Shown here one piece after another: positions 16,200 to 25,296 of a stretch of DNA of 64,000 nt (position 1 is the stretch's first letter; the number at the start of each line of letters is the position of its first letter). Below the pieces are notes generated by a model. That model saw only the letters and a list, made by a program, of their open reading frames with translations. It had not been told where the DNA came from and did not search any database. The DNA is from Cytophagales bacterium (GTDB taxonomy: Bacteria; Bacteroidota; Bacteroidia; Cytophagales; Cyclobacteriaceae), in the NCBI GenBank assembly GCA_022360015.1, contig JAKSDQ010000158.1:1-64000 (forward strand), given 5' to 3'. A program made the translations under genes and the position numbers.

Positions 16200-17387
16200 C
16201 TACGCCAGAGATTGAATGGCTATCCAGGCCATCAAACCGCAGCCGATCTCCAGCGCGTCTTCGTCAATATCAAAAGTAGGGGTATGTACGAAAGAGGTAA
16301 TTCCTTTGGCTTCATTCCGCACACCCAACCTGTAAAAGGAAGCGTCGATTTCGTGTGAATAGAACGCAAAGTCCTCACCAGCCATCCATATATCCAGGTC
16401 CACCACATTGTCAGCCCCTAAATAGCTTACCGCTGCATTTCTGGCCAGATCAGTTAATTCAGGATTGTTTTCCAGGTAAGGATAGCCATTTACTATATTA
16501 AACTCACAACTTCCTCCCATACCCTCAGCAATGCTCTCTGCCATTTTTTTCATCTTCTTTTTGGCTTCGCTCCGCCATACTTCATCCATGGCCCGGAATG
16601 TCCCCTCGATTTTTACCTCATCCGGAATTATATTGGTTGCTCCATCGGCAATTACTTTACCAAAAGACAGTACCGAAGGCGTTTTAGGGCTGGCATTGCG
16701 GCTGACTATTTGCTGCAAGGCGACAATAATGTGCGCCATAATCAGCACCGGATCAATGTTCAGTTCCGGCATGGCACCATGTCCCCCTTTGCCTTTGACA
16801 GTAATATACAATTCATCGGTACTGGCCATATACATCCCCTTCCTGAAGCCTACTTTTCCTACTTCTATCAGGGGCATTACATGCTGGCCAATAATTTTTG
16901 TCGGGGCCGGATTTTCAAGTACACCGTCTTTAATCATCAACGATGCTCCCCCGGGTGCCTTTTCTTCGCCTGGCTGAAAAACTAACTTTACAGTCCCTTC
17001 AAATGCCGGTTTAAGTACTGTTAATATTTTGGCTGCCCCCAACAACGATGTGGTATGAACATCATGACCACAGGCATGCATAACACCATTAACACGAGAC
17101 TTGTAAGGAACTTCGTTGGCTTCCTGAATGGGGAGTGCATCCATATCAGCGCGTAAAGCTATTACTTTGGACGAGGGGTTCTTGCCCTCGATAATTGCAG
17201 TAAGACCCGTACCTGCAACACCCTCTTTGGGTGACAAACCAAAATCCCGGAGCTTACCGGCCACAAACTTTGCCGTATTAAATTCCTGAAAGGATAGCTC
17301 CGGGTTGGCATGCAGATGCCTGCGTATGGCAATCAACTCCTCTTTCACCTCGCCGGCCAGGCGCTGAACTTGTTGCTTTAGTTCCAT
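16200..17387 (-). CDS. M20-family amidohydrolase
   Basis: 395 residues of the M20D amidohydrolase/N-acyl-amino-acid hydrolase group. Metal and catalytic motifs are present: RRHLHANPELSFQEF, ALRADMDALPIQEA, GVMHACGHDVHTTSLLGAAK, VFQPGEEKAPGGASLM and the late WMAGEDFAFYS. Such enzymes hydrolyse N-acyl amino acids, hippurate-like substrates or auxin-type conjugates; the exact one is open. No signal peptide, so it is cytosolic. The SPOR lipoprotein gene ends on the base next to this gene's first base region on the same strand. Confidence 0.88.
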   Translation of the reverse strand: MELKQQVQRLAGEVKEELIAIRRHLHANPELSFQEFNTAKFVAGKLRDFGLSPKEGVAGTGLTAIIEGKNPSSKVIALRADMDALPIQEANEVPYKSRVNGVMHACGHDVHTTSLLGAAKILTVLKPAFEGTVKLVFQPGEEKAPGGASLMIKDGVLENPAPTKIIGQHVMPLIEVGKVGFRKGMYMASTDELYITVKGKGGHGAMPELNIDPVLIMAHIIVALQQIVSRNASPKTPSVLSFGKVIADGATNIIPDEVKIEGTFRAMDEVWRSEAKKKMKKMAESIAEGMGGSCEFNIVNGYPYLENNPELTDLARNAAVSYLGADNVVDLDIWMAGEDFAFYSHEIDASFYRLGVRNEAKGITSFVHTPTFDIDEDALEIGCGLMAWIAIQSLA

Positions 17388-17915
17388 TTAGTATTTGGAA
17401 GGAGGAAAAGTATTGGGGATACGAATGGGTATCAGGATAGCCTGAGGAAAGTGCTGTTTAAGCTCGCTGTAATGTTTTTGGGCTTCTATTTTCTCTATAA
17501 AGTTGCCCACCCTGACTTTGAAGTTAGGGGCTACCCACCCTACCTTAGGTCTGGACGAGGGCATCTGCTTATAGATTTCCGATTTAACCATATCGGCATT
17601 TTCACGGCTTGCCCCCGAATAAACCTGAATGGTATAACCTGAGGCGTAATCTATCTCCTCGTTTTTTTTAATGATCTCATTCAATATTTCGTCCAGCTTT
17701 TCGGTTACATCCTGTTGCGGTTCGCGCTTAACTTGTGGATCAATGCGGTTTTCAAGTGTATCCTCCTTTTGGATATCGCTTAACTTTTCGTCATACCTTG
17801 GCCTGAGGCTGGTGATGTTTTCTGAATAAGCGGAAGAGGTGCTACCGGGTTTACGAAGGCCTGTGCAAGCTGTCAAAGCTACCATCAAAAACAATATTCC
17901 CCCTGATCTTTTCAT
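17388..17915 (-). CDS. SPOR-domain lipoprotein
   Basis: 175 residues from the ATG at 17915. This start is chosen because MKRSGGILFLMVALTACTG is a clean lipoprotein signal, whereas the longer frame (from 17975) adds 20 residues in front and would overlap secA. The C-terminal 75 residues form a SPOR domain (GYTIQVYSGASRENADMVKSEI, FKVRVGNFIEKIEAQKHYSEL, AILIPIRI), which binds denuded glycan strands of peptidoglycan. The protein probably links the outer membrane with the cell wall or division site. It lies directly downstream of secA on the same strand. Confidence 0.85.
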   Translation of the reverse strand: MKRSGGILFLMVALTACTGLRKPGSTSSAYSENITSLRPRYDEKLSDIQKEDTLENRIDPQVKREPQQDVTEKLDEILNEIIKKNEEIDYASGYTIQVYSGASRENADMVKSEIYKQMPSSRPKVGWVAPNFKVRVGNFIEKIEAQKHYSELKQHFPQAILIPIRIPNTFPPSKY

Positions 17916-17964
17916 AAAATCAAATTGGTCATTCATAAAACGTGTAAAACTAGATAAATAAACG

Positions 17965-20900
17965 CTAATCTTCAATCAACACACATTTATTATTTCTAAT
18001 ATCTTCTTCTACAGTCTTAAATTTAACGTTTTTCTTGATGCTTCCATCGGAATACTGAACGGTAACTTTTTCATTCCTGCCGGCAATTTTCTGGGATTTG
18101 GCTGGTGTAACAACCTTTTGTTGCACAGGGGCACGGTGGTTGGTGCTTTCCCCACCACTAAGCAATGATTTCGACTCCTCTTTCGTCTCTCTCAGCCGCT
18201 GCCTGGTCTTTTGCGTATGGGCTTCCCTCACGTCCTGCGATTCCTTGACCGGAATATCGGCTTTCATCAAAAACGATACAGTATCTTCATTCACCCGGGC
18301 AACAAACCGTTTAAAGAGCTCAAAGGACTCAAACTTATAGATCAACAACGGATCTTTTTGTTCGTAGACTGCATTTTGTACCGATTGCTTCAAGTCATCC
18401 ATTTCCCTTAAATGTTCCTTCCATGCCTGATCAATAATCGCCAGTGTGATCATTTTCTCCATGGACCTGATCAATTCCCTGCAGTCGGTGTCCACATTTT
18501 TTTTCAGGTTAGACACTACACCAATTTGCTTTTTGCCATCGGTAAAGGGCACCATAATGTCGTCGACGGTCGCACCCCTGGTCCTATCTAATTCTTTGAT
18601 AATGGGGACGGAACGCTTGATAATTCCTGAATTCTTCTCCTGGTAATATTTTAAGGCTGCGTCATAAAGTTGTTCGGTCAAACCTTCCTGACTTACACTA
18701 TTGAAAGCCTCCAAATCCATAGGAAAATCCAGGCTCAGAATGCCCAGGCAATTTAACTTGAAGCTGTCGTAATCCTCGGAAGCTTTGGCATTTATCACGA
18801 TATCTTCACAGGTATCATACAGCATTGTAAGGATATCCAATTGTAACCGTTCCCCGTAAAGCGCATTTCTTCTCCTTTTATAAATAACTTCTCTTTGGGA
18901 ATTCATGACGTCGTCATATTCCAGCAATCGCTTACGGATGGCAAAGTTGTTTTCTTCCACTTTTTTCTGAGCTCTTTCAATGGATTTGGTTACCATCGAA
19001 TGCTGAATTACTTCCCCTTCCTGCAAACCCAGCCTGTCCATGATCTTGGTGACCCTTTCAGACATAAACATCCTCATTAGATTATCTTCAAGGGAAACAA
19101 AAAACTGCGATGATCCCGGGTCACCCTGGCGACCGGATCTACCCCTCAACTGCCGGTCAACCCTTCTTGACTCATGTCTTTCCGTGCCGATAATGGTGAG
19201 ACCACCAGCCGCCTTTGATTCCGGGGTTAGCTTGATGTCAGTCCCCCTTCCTGCCATGTTGGTGGCAATGGTCACGGTACTTGGCTTACCTGCCTCAGCT
19301 ACAATGTCAGCCTCTTTTTGATGTTGTTTAGCATTTAATGTCTGATGACTAATATTTCTGATTTTAAGCATTCTGCTTACCAGCTCAGAAATTTCCACCG
19401 AAGTGGTTCCTACCAAAACCGGCCTTCCTTCCTTGGTCAGGTCGACAATTTCATCGGCCACTGCGTTAAATTTCTCCCTGACTGTCTTGTAAACCTTATC
19501 TTCCATATCCCCTCTTACGATGGGCCTGTTGGTGGGTATTACCACTACATCCAGCTTATAAATTTCCCAGAACTCACCGGCCTCGGTCTCTGCTGTTCCG
19601 GTCATACCGGCCAGCTTATGATACATTCTAAAGTAGTTTTGTAAGGTGATGGTGGCGTAGGTCTGGGTTGCATCTTCGACTTTTACATTTTCCTTGGCTT
19701 CGATAGCCTGGTGCAGACCATCAGAATACCGGCGCCCATCCATAACACGGCCTGTTTGCTCGTCGACAATTTTCACCTTGTCATCGGCAATGATATATTC
19801 TACATCTTTCTCAAAAAGCGTATAAGCCTTTAAAAGTTGGTTGATGGTATGAATGCGCTCGGCCTTGGAGGCATAGTCTTTAATCAGTTCATCCTTCTTA
19901 TGTAGCTTATCTTCATCGGAAAGCTCACCGTTATTGTCTATTGCCGCCATCTCCATGCCAATGTCCGGAAGGATAAACAGTTTCGGGTCCTCTCCTTCAC
20001 CAGTAATTAAATCCAAGCCTTTTTCCGTAAGGTCAATGGTATTGTTTTTCTCATCGATGGTAAAAAACAAAGGCTCGTCGGCCTCTGGCATCATTTTGGA
20101 GTTATCCTGCAGGTAAAAGTTCTCCGTTTTATTAAGTATTTGCTTTTTCCCGGTTTCGCTGAGGTATTTTATCAAAGGCTTGTATTTCGGAAGGCCTCTG
20201 AAAGCGCGAAACAGGGCCAGGCCACCTTCTTTTTCATCAGCTTCATTGATAAGTTTTTTGGCTTCTATAAGGTATTGGGAAATCAGTTTCTTCTGGGCGT
20301 CGACCAGTTTTGAAATTCTCGGTTTTAATTCATAAAACTCATGCTCATCACCCTTGGGAACAGGTCCCGAGATAATCAGGGGCGTACGTGCCTCATCTAT
20401 AAGGACCGAGTCTACTTCGTCGACCATGGCATAGTGGTGCTTTCTTTGCACCAACTCTTGCGGATCCCTGGCCATATTATCCCTCAAATAATCAAATCCA
20501 AATTCGTTGTTGGTGCCATAGGTAATATCAGATTGGTAGGCCTTTCTTCTTGACTCGGAATTGGGTTCATGTTTGTCTACGCAATCTACCGTGAGACCAT
20601 GAAATTCAAACAACGGTGCCATCCATTCGGAATCCCTTTTAGCCAGATAATCATTAACCGTCACTATGTGTACACCACGCTGAGCCAGGGCATTCAGAAA
20701 TGCCGGTAGGGTGGCGACGAGTGTCTTACCTTCTCCGGTGGCCATTTCTGCAATTTTTCCCTCATGCAATATAATCCCCCCAATTAGCTGGACGTCATAA
20801 TGCAGCATGTCCCACACGATCTCATTTCCCGCAGCGATCCAACGGTTATGCCATATGGCCTTTTCCTCTTTGATCTCCACATTACTTTTATGTGCGGCAA

Positions 20901-21327
20901 TTTGTTTGTCCAGCAATTCGGCTGTTACTTCCAGTTTTCCATTTTCCTTAAATCTGCGGGCGGTTTCCTTGACAACTGCAAATGCGTCAGGGAGCACCTT
21001 AAGCAATACTTTTTCCAGCTCTTTGTTCCTATCCTCCTCCAGTTTGTCAATTTGATCAAAGATTTCCTCCTTCCGGTGTATATCCAGGTCCGGATTATCC
21101 GCTACCTCCTGATGCAACCCGGCAATCCGGTCATCAATTTCCTTCAGATCCTGGGCGATAATGCCCTTGATGGCTACAGTTTTACCCCTCAATTCATCAT
21201 CGCTAATCGCAGACAATGTCTCATAAGCCTCATTCACCTTTTCTACCAAAGGCATTACCTTTTTAATATCTTTCTCCGATTTGTTGCCAAAGATTTTGGT
21301 TATCCCTTTCGTTACAATATCTAACAT
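17965..21327 (-). CDS. secA: Protein translocase ATPase SecA
   Basis: 1120-residue motor that pushes preproteins through SecYEG. The Walker A motif is in MATGEGKTLVATLPAF (residues 195-210); MVDEVDSVLIDEARTPLIISG is the DEAD-box region; TNMAGRGTDIKL and RQLRGRSGRQGDPGSSQFF are late helicase motifs. The protein is over 200 residues longer than E. coli SecA. Insertions near residues 55-110 and 335-480 and an extended C-terminal tail are usual for Bacteroidota. The C-terminal cysteine-rich zinc motif (CxCxSGxxxxCH) is absent, so SecB-type docking is not expected. Confidence 0.98.
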   Translation of the reverse strand: MLDIVTKGITKIFGNKSEKDIKKVMPLVEKVNEAYETLSAISDDELRGKTVAIKGIIAQDLKEIDDRIAGLHQEVADNPDLDIHRKEEIFDQIDKLEEDRNKELEKVLLKVLPDAFAVVKETARRFKENGKLEVTAELLDKQIAAHKSNVEIKEEKAIWHNRWIAAGNEIVWDMLHYDVQLIGGIILHEGKIAEMATGEGKTLVATLPAFLNALAQRGVHIVTVNDYLAKRDSEWMAPLFEFHGLTVDCVDKHEPNSESRRKAYQSDITYGTNNEFGFDYLRDNMARDPQELVQRKHHYAMVDEVDSVLIDEARTPLIISGPVPKGDEHEFYELKPRISKLVDAQKKLISQYLIEAKKLINEADEKEGGLALFRAFRGLPKYKPLIKYLSETGKKQILNKTENFYLQDNSKMMPEADEPLFFTIDEKNNTIDLTEKGLDLITGEGEDPKLFILPDIGMEMAAIDNNGELSDEDKLHKKDELIKDYASKAERIHTINQLLKAYTLFEKDVEYIIADDKVKIVDEQTGRVMDGRRYSDGLHQAIEAKENVKVEDATQTYATITLQNYFRMYHKLAGMTGTAETEAGEFWEIYKLDVVVIPTNRPIVRGDMEDKVYKTVREKFNAVADEIVDLTKEGRPVLVGTTSVEISELVSRMLKIRNISHQTLNAKQHQKEADIVAEAGKPSTVTIATNMAGRGTDIKLTPESKAAGGLTIIGTERHESRRVDRQLRGRSGRQGDPGSSQFFVSLEDNLMRMFMSERVTKIMDRLGLQEGEVIQHSMVTKSIERAQKKVEENNFAIRKRLLEYDDVMNSQREVIYKRRRNALYGERLQLDILTMLYDTCEDIVINAKASEDYDSFKLNCLGILSLDFPMDLEAFNSVSQEGLTEQLYDAALKYYQEKNSGIIKRSVPIIKELDRTRGATVDDIMVPFTDGKKQIGVVSNLKKNVDTDCRELIRSMEKMITLAIIDQAWKEHLREMDDLKQSVQNAVYEQKDPLLIYKFESFELFKRFVARVNEDTVSFLMKADIPVKESQDVREAHTQKTRQRLRETKEESKSLLSGGESTNHRAPVQQKVVTPAKSQKIAGRNEKVTVQYSDGSIKKNVKFKTVEEDIRNNKCVLIED

Positions 21328-21381
21328 ATGGTCTGACTTTTCTAGATTGAATACTTAAAGTTAATGGTTAAAAGGGACATT

Positions 21382-22182
21382 TTATAAAATATTTATAACC
21401 CCTTCAAATACCATTCCGGCCGGCCCAATTAAATAAATATCTTCAAAATTTTGTTCATTTACCTTCTTAAATGACACCTGAAGGTCGCCTCCACGGGTTT
21501 TAATCTTGACAGGACTGGCAAAATTTTGGTAGCTTGCTGCCAAACTGACAGCCGTAACGCCAGTGCCACAAGACAAGGTTTCGTCCTCTACCCCCCTTTC
21601 AAATGTTCTGACAAATAATTCATTGCTTCCGCATGTCTCCACAAAATTGACATTGGTTCCTTCCGGGGCAAATTGTTGTTCAGAACGAATCGCCTTACCT
21701 TCCTTATATACGTCAAATTCATCGAGATTACTGATGAATTTAATATAATGTGGCGATCCGGTATCAATGTACCAATGACCATTCATTTTTTTGACCTCGC
21801 TGACATCATGCATTTTAAGATGAATCAGCCCCCCTTCAATAAAGGCCTCATGAGCCCCATCAACCGCCAGAAAACGTGTCGACTTCTCAATGATACCCAG
21901 ATAGTCGGCAAAGTGAACTGCACACCTGCTGCCATTCCCGCACAGGCTTTGGGATCCGTCAGCATTGAAATATATCATTTCGAAGTCATAGTGGTCATGA
22001 TCGCGAATTAGAATCAAGCCGTCTGCCCCTATCCCGAATTTCCTGTCACACAAGTTAGAAACAATCCTGGTATCGAATGTTTCAGCCCTGGCAGCGTCAT
22101 AGGGGAAATGGCGGTCTCGATCGTCAATCATGACAAAGTCATTACCTGTACCCTGATATTTGTAAAACCTTATCGAAGCCAT
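21382..22182 (-). CDS. dapF: Diaminopimelate epimerase
   Basis: 266 residues from the ATG at 22182 (MASIRFYKYQGTGNDFV); the longer frame needs a TTG start. DapF interconverts LL- and meso-diaminopimelate for lysine and peptidoglycan. Both catalytic cysteines are present: C81 in LCGNGSRC and C205 in LSCGTGVTAVSLA, with the usual QGTGNDFVMID start. It lies 54 bp upstream of secA on the same strand. The aspartokinase of the same pathway is at 33779. Confidence 0.96.
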   Translation of the reverse strand: MASIRFYKYQGTGNDFVMIDDRDRHFPYDAARAETFDTRIVSNLCDRKFGIGADGLILIRDHDHYDFEMIYFNADGSQSLCGNGSRCAVHFADYLGIIEKSTRFLAVDGAHEAFIEGGLIHLKMHDVSEVKKMNGHWYIDTGSPHYIKFISNLDEFDVYKEGKAIRSEQQFAPEGTNVNFVETCGSNELFVRTFERGVEDETLSCGTGVTAVSLAASYQNFASPVKIKTRGGDLQVSFKKVNEQNFEDIYLIGPAGMVFEGVINIL

Positions 22183-22273
22183 GTTCGGAATAATCAACTA
22201 AATTACAAATTAACCTATATTTACTAAAGTGCAACGGCTAAATTGTTTTTATAGTTATTAAAATATTTGCCCA

Positions 22274-22300
22274 TAAAAAAAGCCAACTTTTCAGTTGGCT
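22274..22300 (-). terminator. Intrinsic terminator of the rplS cluster
   Basis: On the minus strand AGCCAAC (22294-22300 side) pairs with GTTGGCT (22281-22287 side) around a 6-nt loop, followed by seven T residues. It starts 30 bases past the rplS stop, so it ends the rpsP-rimM-trmD-rplS transcripts. Confidence 0.88.
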
Positions 22301-22329
22301 CTTCTTTCGATATTTTTGCATGAGTTTGA

Positions 22330-22683
22330 TTATAACTTCTCTTTAATTCTGGCAGCTTTACCATGACGGCCCCTGAGATAAAACAACCTGGCCCTTCTTA
22401 CCTTACCTTTTCTCAGTACTTCTATCTTGTCAATGTTAGGGGACAATACCGGGAAAATTCTTTCCACACCAACGCCGTTGGAGATTTTTCTGACCGTAAA
22501 AGTTTCACCGTTAGTATTGGCATTTCTTCGTTGAATGACGGTTCCCTGAAACTGCTGAATCCTTTCTTTACTACCCTCACGGATTCTTACGTGGACGTTC
22601 ACCGTGTCTCCAGCCTTAAATTCCGGAAGTTCTTTCCTTTTTTCCGCGTATTCCTGTTCTATTAGCTTGATTAGCTCGCTCAT
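22330..22683 (-). CDS. rplS: Large ribosomal subunit protein bL19
   Basis: 117 residues of bL19, which sits at the 30S-50S interface. Family hallmarks are [52 protein letters not shown] and the tail [22 protein letters not shown]. It lies 100 bp after trmD, has its own -7 box at 22723-22730, and a strong terminator follows. The conserved order rpsP-rimM-trmD-rplS is found across bacteria. Confidence 0.98.
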   Translation of the reverse strand: MSELIKLIEQEYAEKRKELPEFKAGDTVNVHVRIREGSKERIQQFQGTVIQRRNANTNGETFTVRKISNGVGVERIFPVLSPNIDKIEVLRKGKVRRARLFYLRGRHGKAARIKEKL

Positions 22684-22722
22684 GATCTATATAGTGATTT
22701 CTTGTGTCAAAAAAATGGACTG

Positions 22723-22730
22723 CAAATATA
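22723..22730 (-). promoter_or_regulatory. -7 promoter box of rplS
   Basis: The minus strand reads TATATTTG, 39 bases before the rplS ATG, inside the trmD-rplS gap. This suggests that rplS can be transcribed separately from the upstream rpsP promoter. No -33 box is evident. Confidence 0.5.
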
Positions 22731-22785
22731 GAAATAATTTTAATAATTATCAGGGAATAGCAGATTATTTTAAATCAACTGTGTT

Positions 22786-23463
22786 TCATTCTCCGATAGC
22801 CCCCGGCCTTCTCTGTTTTGTTCGTTTTACCGCTTGCTCAAACCGCCATGCTTCAATTTTCTTTTCATGGCCCGACAGCAAAACATCCGGTACCTTCATC
22901 CCTCTGAATTCAGCCGGCCGCGTGTAAACGGGTGGGGCTACCAGGCCATCCTGGAAAGAGTCTGTCAGGGCGGAGGTTTCATCGGATAATACCCCCGGGA
23001 TCAATCTTATTACAGCGTCAGACAGCACCGCTGCGGCCAGTTCCCCGCCTGATAAAACATAATCACCTATGCTGATTTCCCTGGTAATGTAATGTTGCCT
23101 GACACGTTCATCCACCCCTTTATAGTGACCGCACAAAATGATTATGTTTTTTCGCAGTGAGAGCTCATTGGCCAAAGACTGGTTGAGTAACTCACCATCC
23201 GGACTCATATAAATGACTTCATCGTAAGTTCTTCCGGACTTCAAATGTTCAATGCAATCCGCAATTGGCTCAATCATCAATACCATACCTGCCCCACCAC
23301 CATACGCATAATCATCCACCTGTTTTTGCCGGTTTTTGGCAAAATCCCTCAAATCGTGCACCTTTATCTCAACAAGCCCTTTGTTTTGTGCCCGCTTTAA
23401 AATCGAGTCTCCAAAAGGGCTTTCTAAAAGCTTTGGCAGGCAAGTTATGATATCAATCCTCAT
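22786..23463 (-). CDS. trmD: tRNA (guanine37-N1)-methyltransferase TrmD
   Basis: 225 residues from the ATG at 23463 ([20 protein letters not shown]); the adjacent ATG at 23466 is equally possible. The longer frame in the raw sequence extends into rimM and lacks family similarity. TrmD methylates G37 of tRNAs reading CNN codons, preventing frameshifts, and uses a trefoil-knot SAM site. Motifs: [43 protein letters not shown], and a C-terminal [20 protein letters not shown]. The start overlaps the end of rimM by 11 bases, giving translational coupling. Confidence 0.97.
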   Translation of the reverse strand: MRIDIITCLPKLLESPFGDSILKRAQNKGLVEIKVHDLRDFAKNRQKQVDDYAYGGGAGMVLMIEPIADCIEHLKSGRTYDEVIYMSPDGELLNQSLANELSLRKNIIILCGHYKGVDERVRQHYITREISIGDYVLSGGELAAAVLSDAVIRLIPGVLSDETSALTDSFQDGLVAPPVYTRPAEFRGMKVPDVLLSGHEKKIEAWRFEQAVKRTKQRRPGAIGE

Positions 23464-24001
23464 CATCTGAGTTGAATTCTTCCAGGTAGACCTCCAATAG
23501 CCCTTCGGGAAGTTTAACATGAATTTCGCGCGTCTTCCGGTTCAGATGTTTGATGATTTCGTCTTTTACCGGGATCAACACCTCTTTTTGGTGATAAATC
23601 ACTGCAAGCAGGTCCTGATTGGGAAGGGAATAAACCGTATTCACTGGTCCCAACTTGCCATGTACATCATCAATCACCTCAAAACCTATGATCTCATGGT
23701 AATAAAACTGATTGTCCCCAAGCCGTGGCAGTTGATCCAGAGGCAGATAAAGTAAACATCCTTTAAGCGCTGTAGCGGCTTCAATGTCTTTAACATCCTC
23801 AAATTTTACCACCGCCTTGTCTTTTCTTATGGCAATGGATCTAATAAAAAATGGAACCAGCTTTTGATCTATTTCGATAAAAACCGATTCCAAATGCTTG
23901 TAGTGTTCCGGAAAATCTACGTCTAGTAAAATTCCGACTTCACCCTTAATGCCATGGGCCTTGATTACATGGCCTAGTTGATAACACTGATCAACATCCA
24001 T
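23453..24001 (-). CDS. rimM: Ribosome maturation factor RimM
   Basis: 182 residues. RimM helps assemble the 30S head by binding uS19. The N-terminal domain reads [27 protein letters not shown]; the PRC-barrel half has [22 protein letters not shown] and [14 protein letters not shown]; the acidic tail [11 protein letters not shown] follows. It starts 10 bases after rpsP and its end overlaps the trmD start, an ordinary ribosome-maturation operon. Confidence 0.96.
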   Translation of the reverse strand: MDVDQCYQLGHVIKAHGIKGEVGILLDVDFPEHYKHLESVFIEIDQKLVPFFIRSIAIRKDKAVVKFEDVKDIEAATALKGCLLYLPLDQLPRLGDNQFYYHEIIGFEVIDDVHGKLGPVNTVYSLPNQDLLAVIYHQKEVLIPVKDEIIKHLNRKTREIHVKLPEGLLEVYLEEFNSDDED

Positions 24002-24011
24002 GACAACCGGA

Positions 24012-25052
24012 TTATTCCTTGCTTTCCTCTTCTTCTGACTTATCTTCAGGCTTAGTTTCTTCGGCTGCGGCCTCTGCGACCGGTTCCTTGGCCTCTGCCG
24101 TATCTGCAGTAGCTTCCCCAGCGGGTGTTTCCGTTTTGGCCTCAGATGCCGGAGTCACCTCCTCAGCAGATGTTTCTGCAATTACCGGGGCAGCTTCAGC
24201 TTGAGTAACTTCCCCGGAATTAGCCTCTGTCGTTGTGTCTTCTGCTTTGTTTTCAAGTGTTTCTTCAGCTTGAGGTTTTTCGTCAGCATCTACTGCCGGA
24301 GCTTCTGCCTCCACTTGGGCTTCAGTCGCTCCCTCCGGAGTTTCTTCGGCTGCAGTAGCTTCGGGAGTTACTTCTGCCGGCGCTTTGGTATCGGCAGCTT
24401 CTCTGGTTTCCCCCGTTTTTTCTTCTGCTTTGGCCTCAGAAGTTTCGACAGCTTCCGTTCCCGCTCCTGCCTCCGGGGTTGATTCTCCTGTAGCCTCGGC
24501 TGCAGGTGTTTCTTCTGTAGCTGCTTCAGTTTGAGCAATGGATTCTTCTGCCACAGTTTCAACCGCTTCTTCGGTGGCTGCCTCAGGTGCTTCAGCCACT
24601 TGTTTCTTTTTAAGAGCCTCGATCCTCGCCTCCTTCACTTTGGTTTCAGCATCTAACCTTGCCTTGGCATCGGCTTCTTTCTTTTTGGCAAGCTGATCAA
24701 TCTTGGTAGAGATTTTAGCCTCTTTTTCTTTCAACCAATCTGCCAGTTTCGTATCAGCTTCCTCCTGGGTTATGGCTCCCTTATTCACACCTATCTGTAA
24801 ATGCTTCCTCAGCATCACGCCACGATAAGATAGCATAGCCCTCACCGTATCTGTAGGCTGGGCGCCGTCCATGACCCATTTAAATGCCCTCTCTGCATCA
24901 ATATTGACCGACGCAGGGTCTGTGTTAGGATTATAAGTCCCGATTTTTTCAATAAAGCGACCATCCCGTGGTGCTCTGGCATCGGCTACGACCACGTCGT
25001 ACATGGCCAGTTTCTTGCGTCCTCGACGCGCTAATCTGATTTTTACTGCCAT
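24012..25052 (-). CDS. rpsP: Small ribosomal subunit protein bS16 with very long acidic tail
   Basis: 346 residues, whereas bS16 is typically 80-90 and in many Bacteroidota about 150-200. Residues 1-85 are the ribosomal domain ([38 protein letters not shown]). Residues 86-150 look helical and basic/acidic ([30 protein letters not shown]). From about 150 to 346 the chain is nearly all A, E, T, P, V, K with repeated words such as AEAT, EETP and AEEK, hence disordered and acidic. The tail is in frame with a normal stop, so it is not a fusion to a known domain. It is the first gene of the rpsP-rimM-trmD set, with a -7 box at 25106. Confidence 0.95.
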   Translation of the reverse strand: MAVKIRLARRGRKKLAMYDVVVADARAPRDGRFIEKIGTYNPNTDPASVNIDAERAFKWVMDGAQPTDTVRAMLSYRGVMLRKHLQIGVNKGAITQEEADTKLADWLKEKEAKISTKIDQLAKKKEADAKARLDAETKVKEARIEALKKKQVAEAPEAATEEAVETVAEESIAQTEAATEETPAAEATGESTPEAGAGTEAVETSEAKAEEKTGETREAADTKAPAEVTPEATAAEETPEGATEAQVEAEAPAVDADEKPQAEETLENKAEDTTTEANSGEVTQAEAAPVIAETSAEEVTPASEAKTETPAGEATADTAEAKEPVAEAAAEETKPEDKSEEEESKE

Positions 25053-25105
25053 TTTTTATTTAACAATTTAGTTAAGCGATGGAACACGTCCACCTAAAAG
25101 GTCTG

Positions 25106-25113
25106 CAAAGGTA
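25106..25113 (-). promoter_or_regulatory. -7 promoter box of rpsP
   Basis: TACCTTTG on the minus strand is a full TAnnTTTG match, 54 bases upstream of the rpsP ATG. It probably drives rpsP-rimM-trmD. Confidence 0.6.
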
Positions 25114-25261
25114 AAACTTTTTTGTAATTTAATTGCCATTAAGGCTAAAATATCTAAGAATATAGACTAAATCATATTTTGATCGTTTTGAACTTGTATA
25201 TATATCCCTAACAGCACCACAATAACTTATATTATAGTATGCCGAATTTTGGGCTTGTGGC

Positions 25262-25269
25262 TATATTTG
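25262..25269 (+). promoter_or_regulatory. -7 promoter box of the TlpA-like gene
   Basis: TATATTTG matches TAnnTTTG and lies 27 bases before the ATG at 25297. A TTTG upstream is only ten bases away, too close to be a -33 box. Confidence 0.5.
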
Positions 25270-25296
25270 TCATGATATCAAGAAACATCTTTTTCA

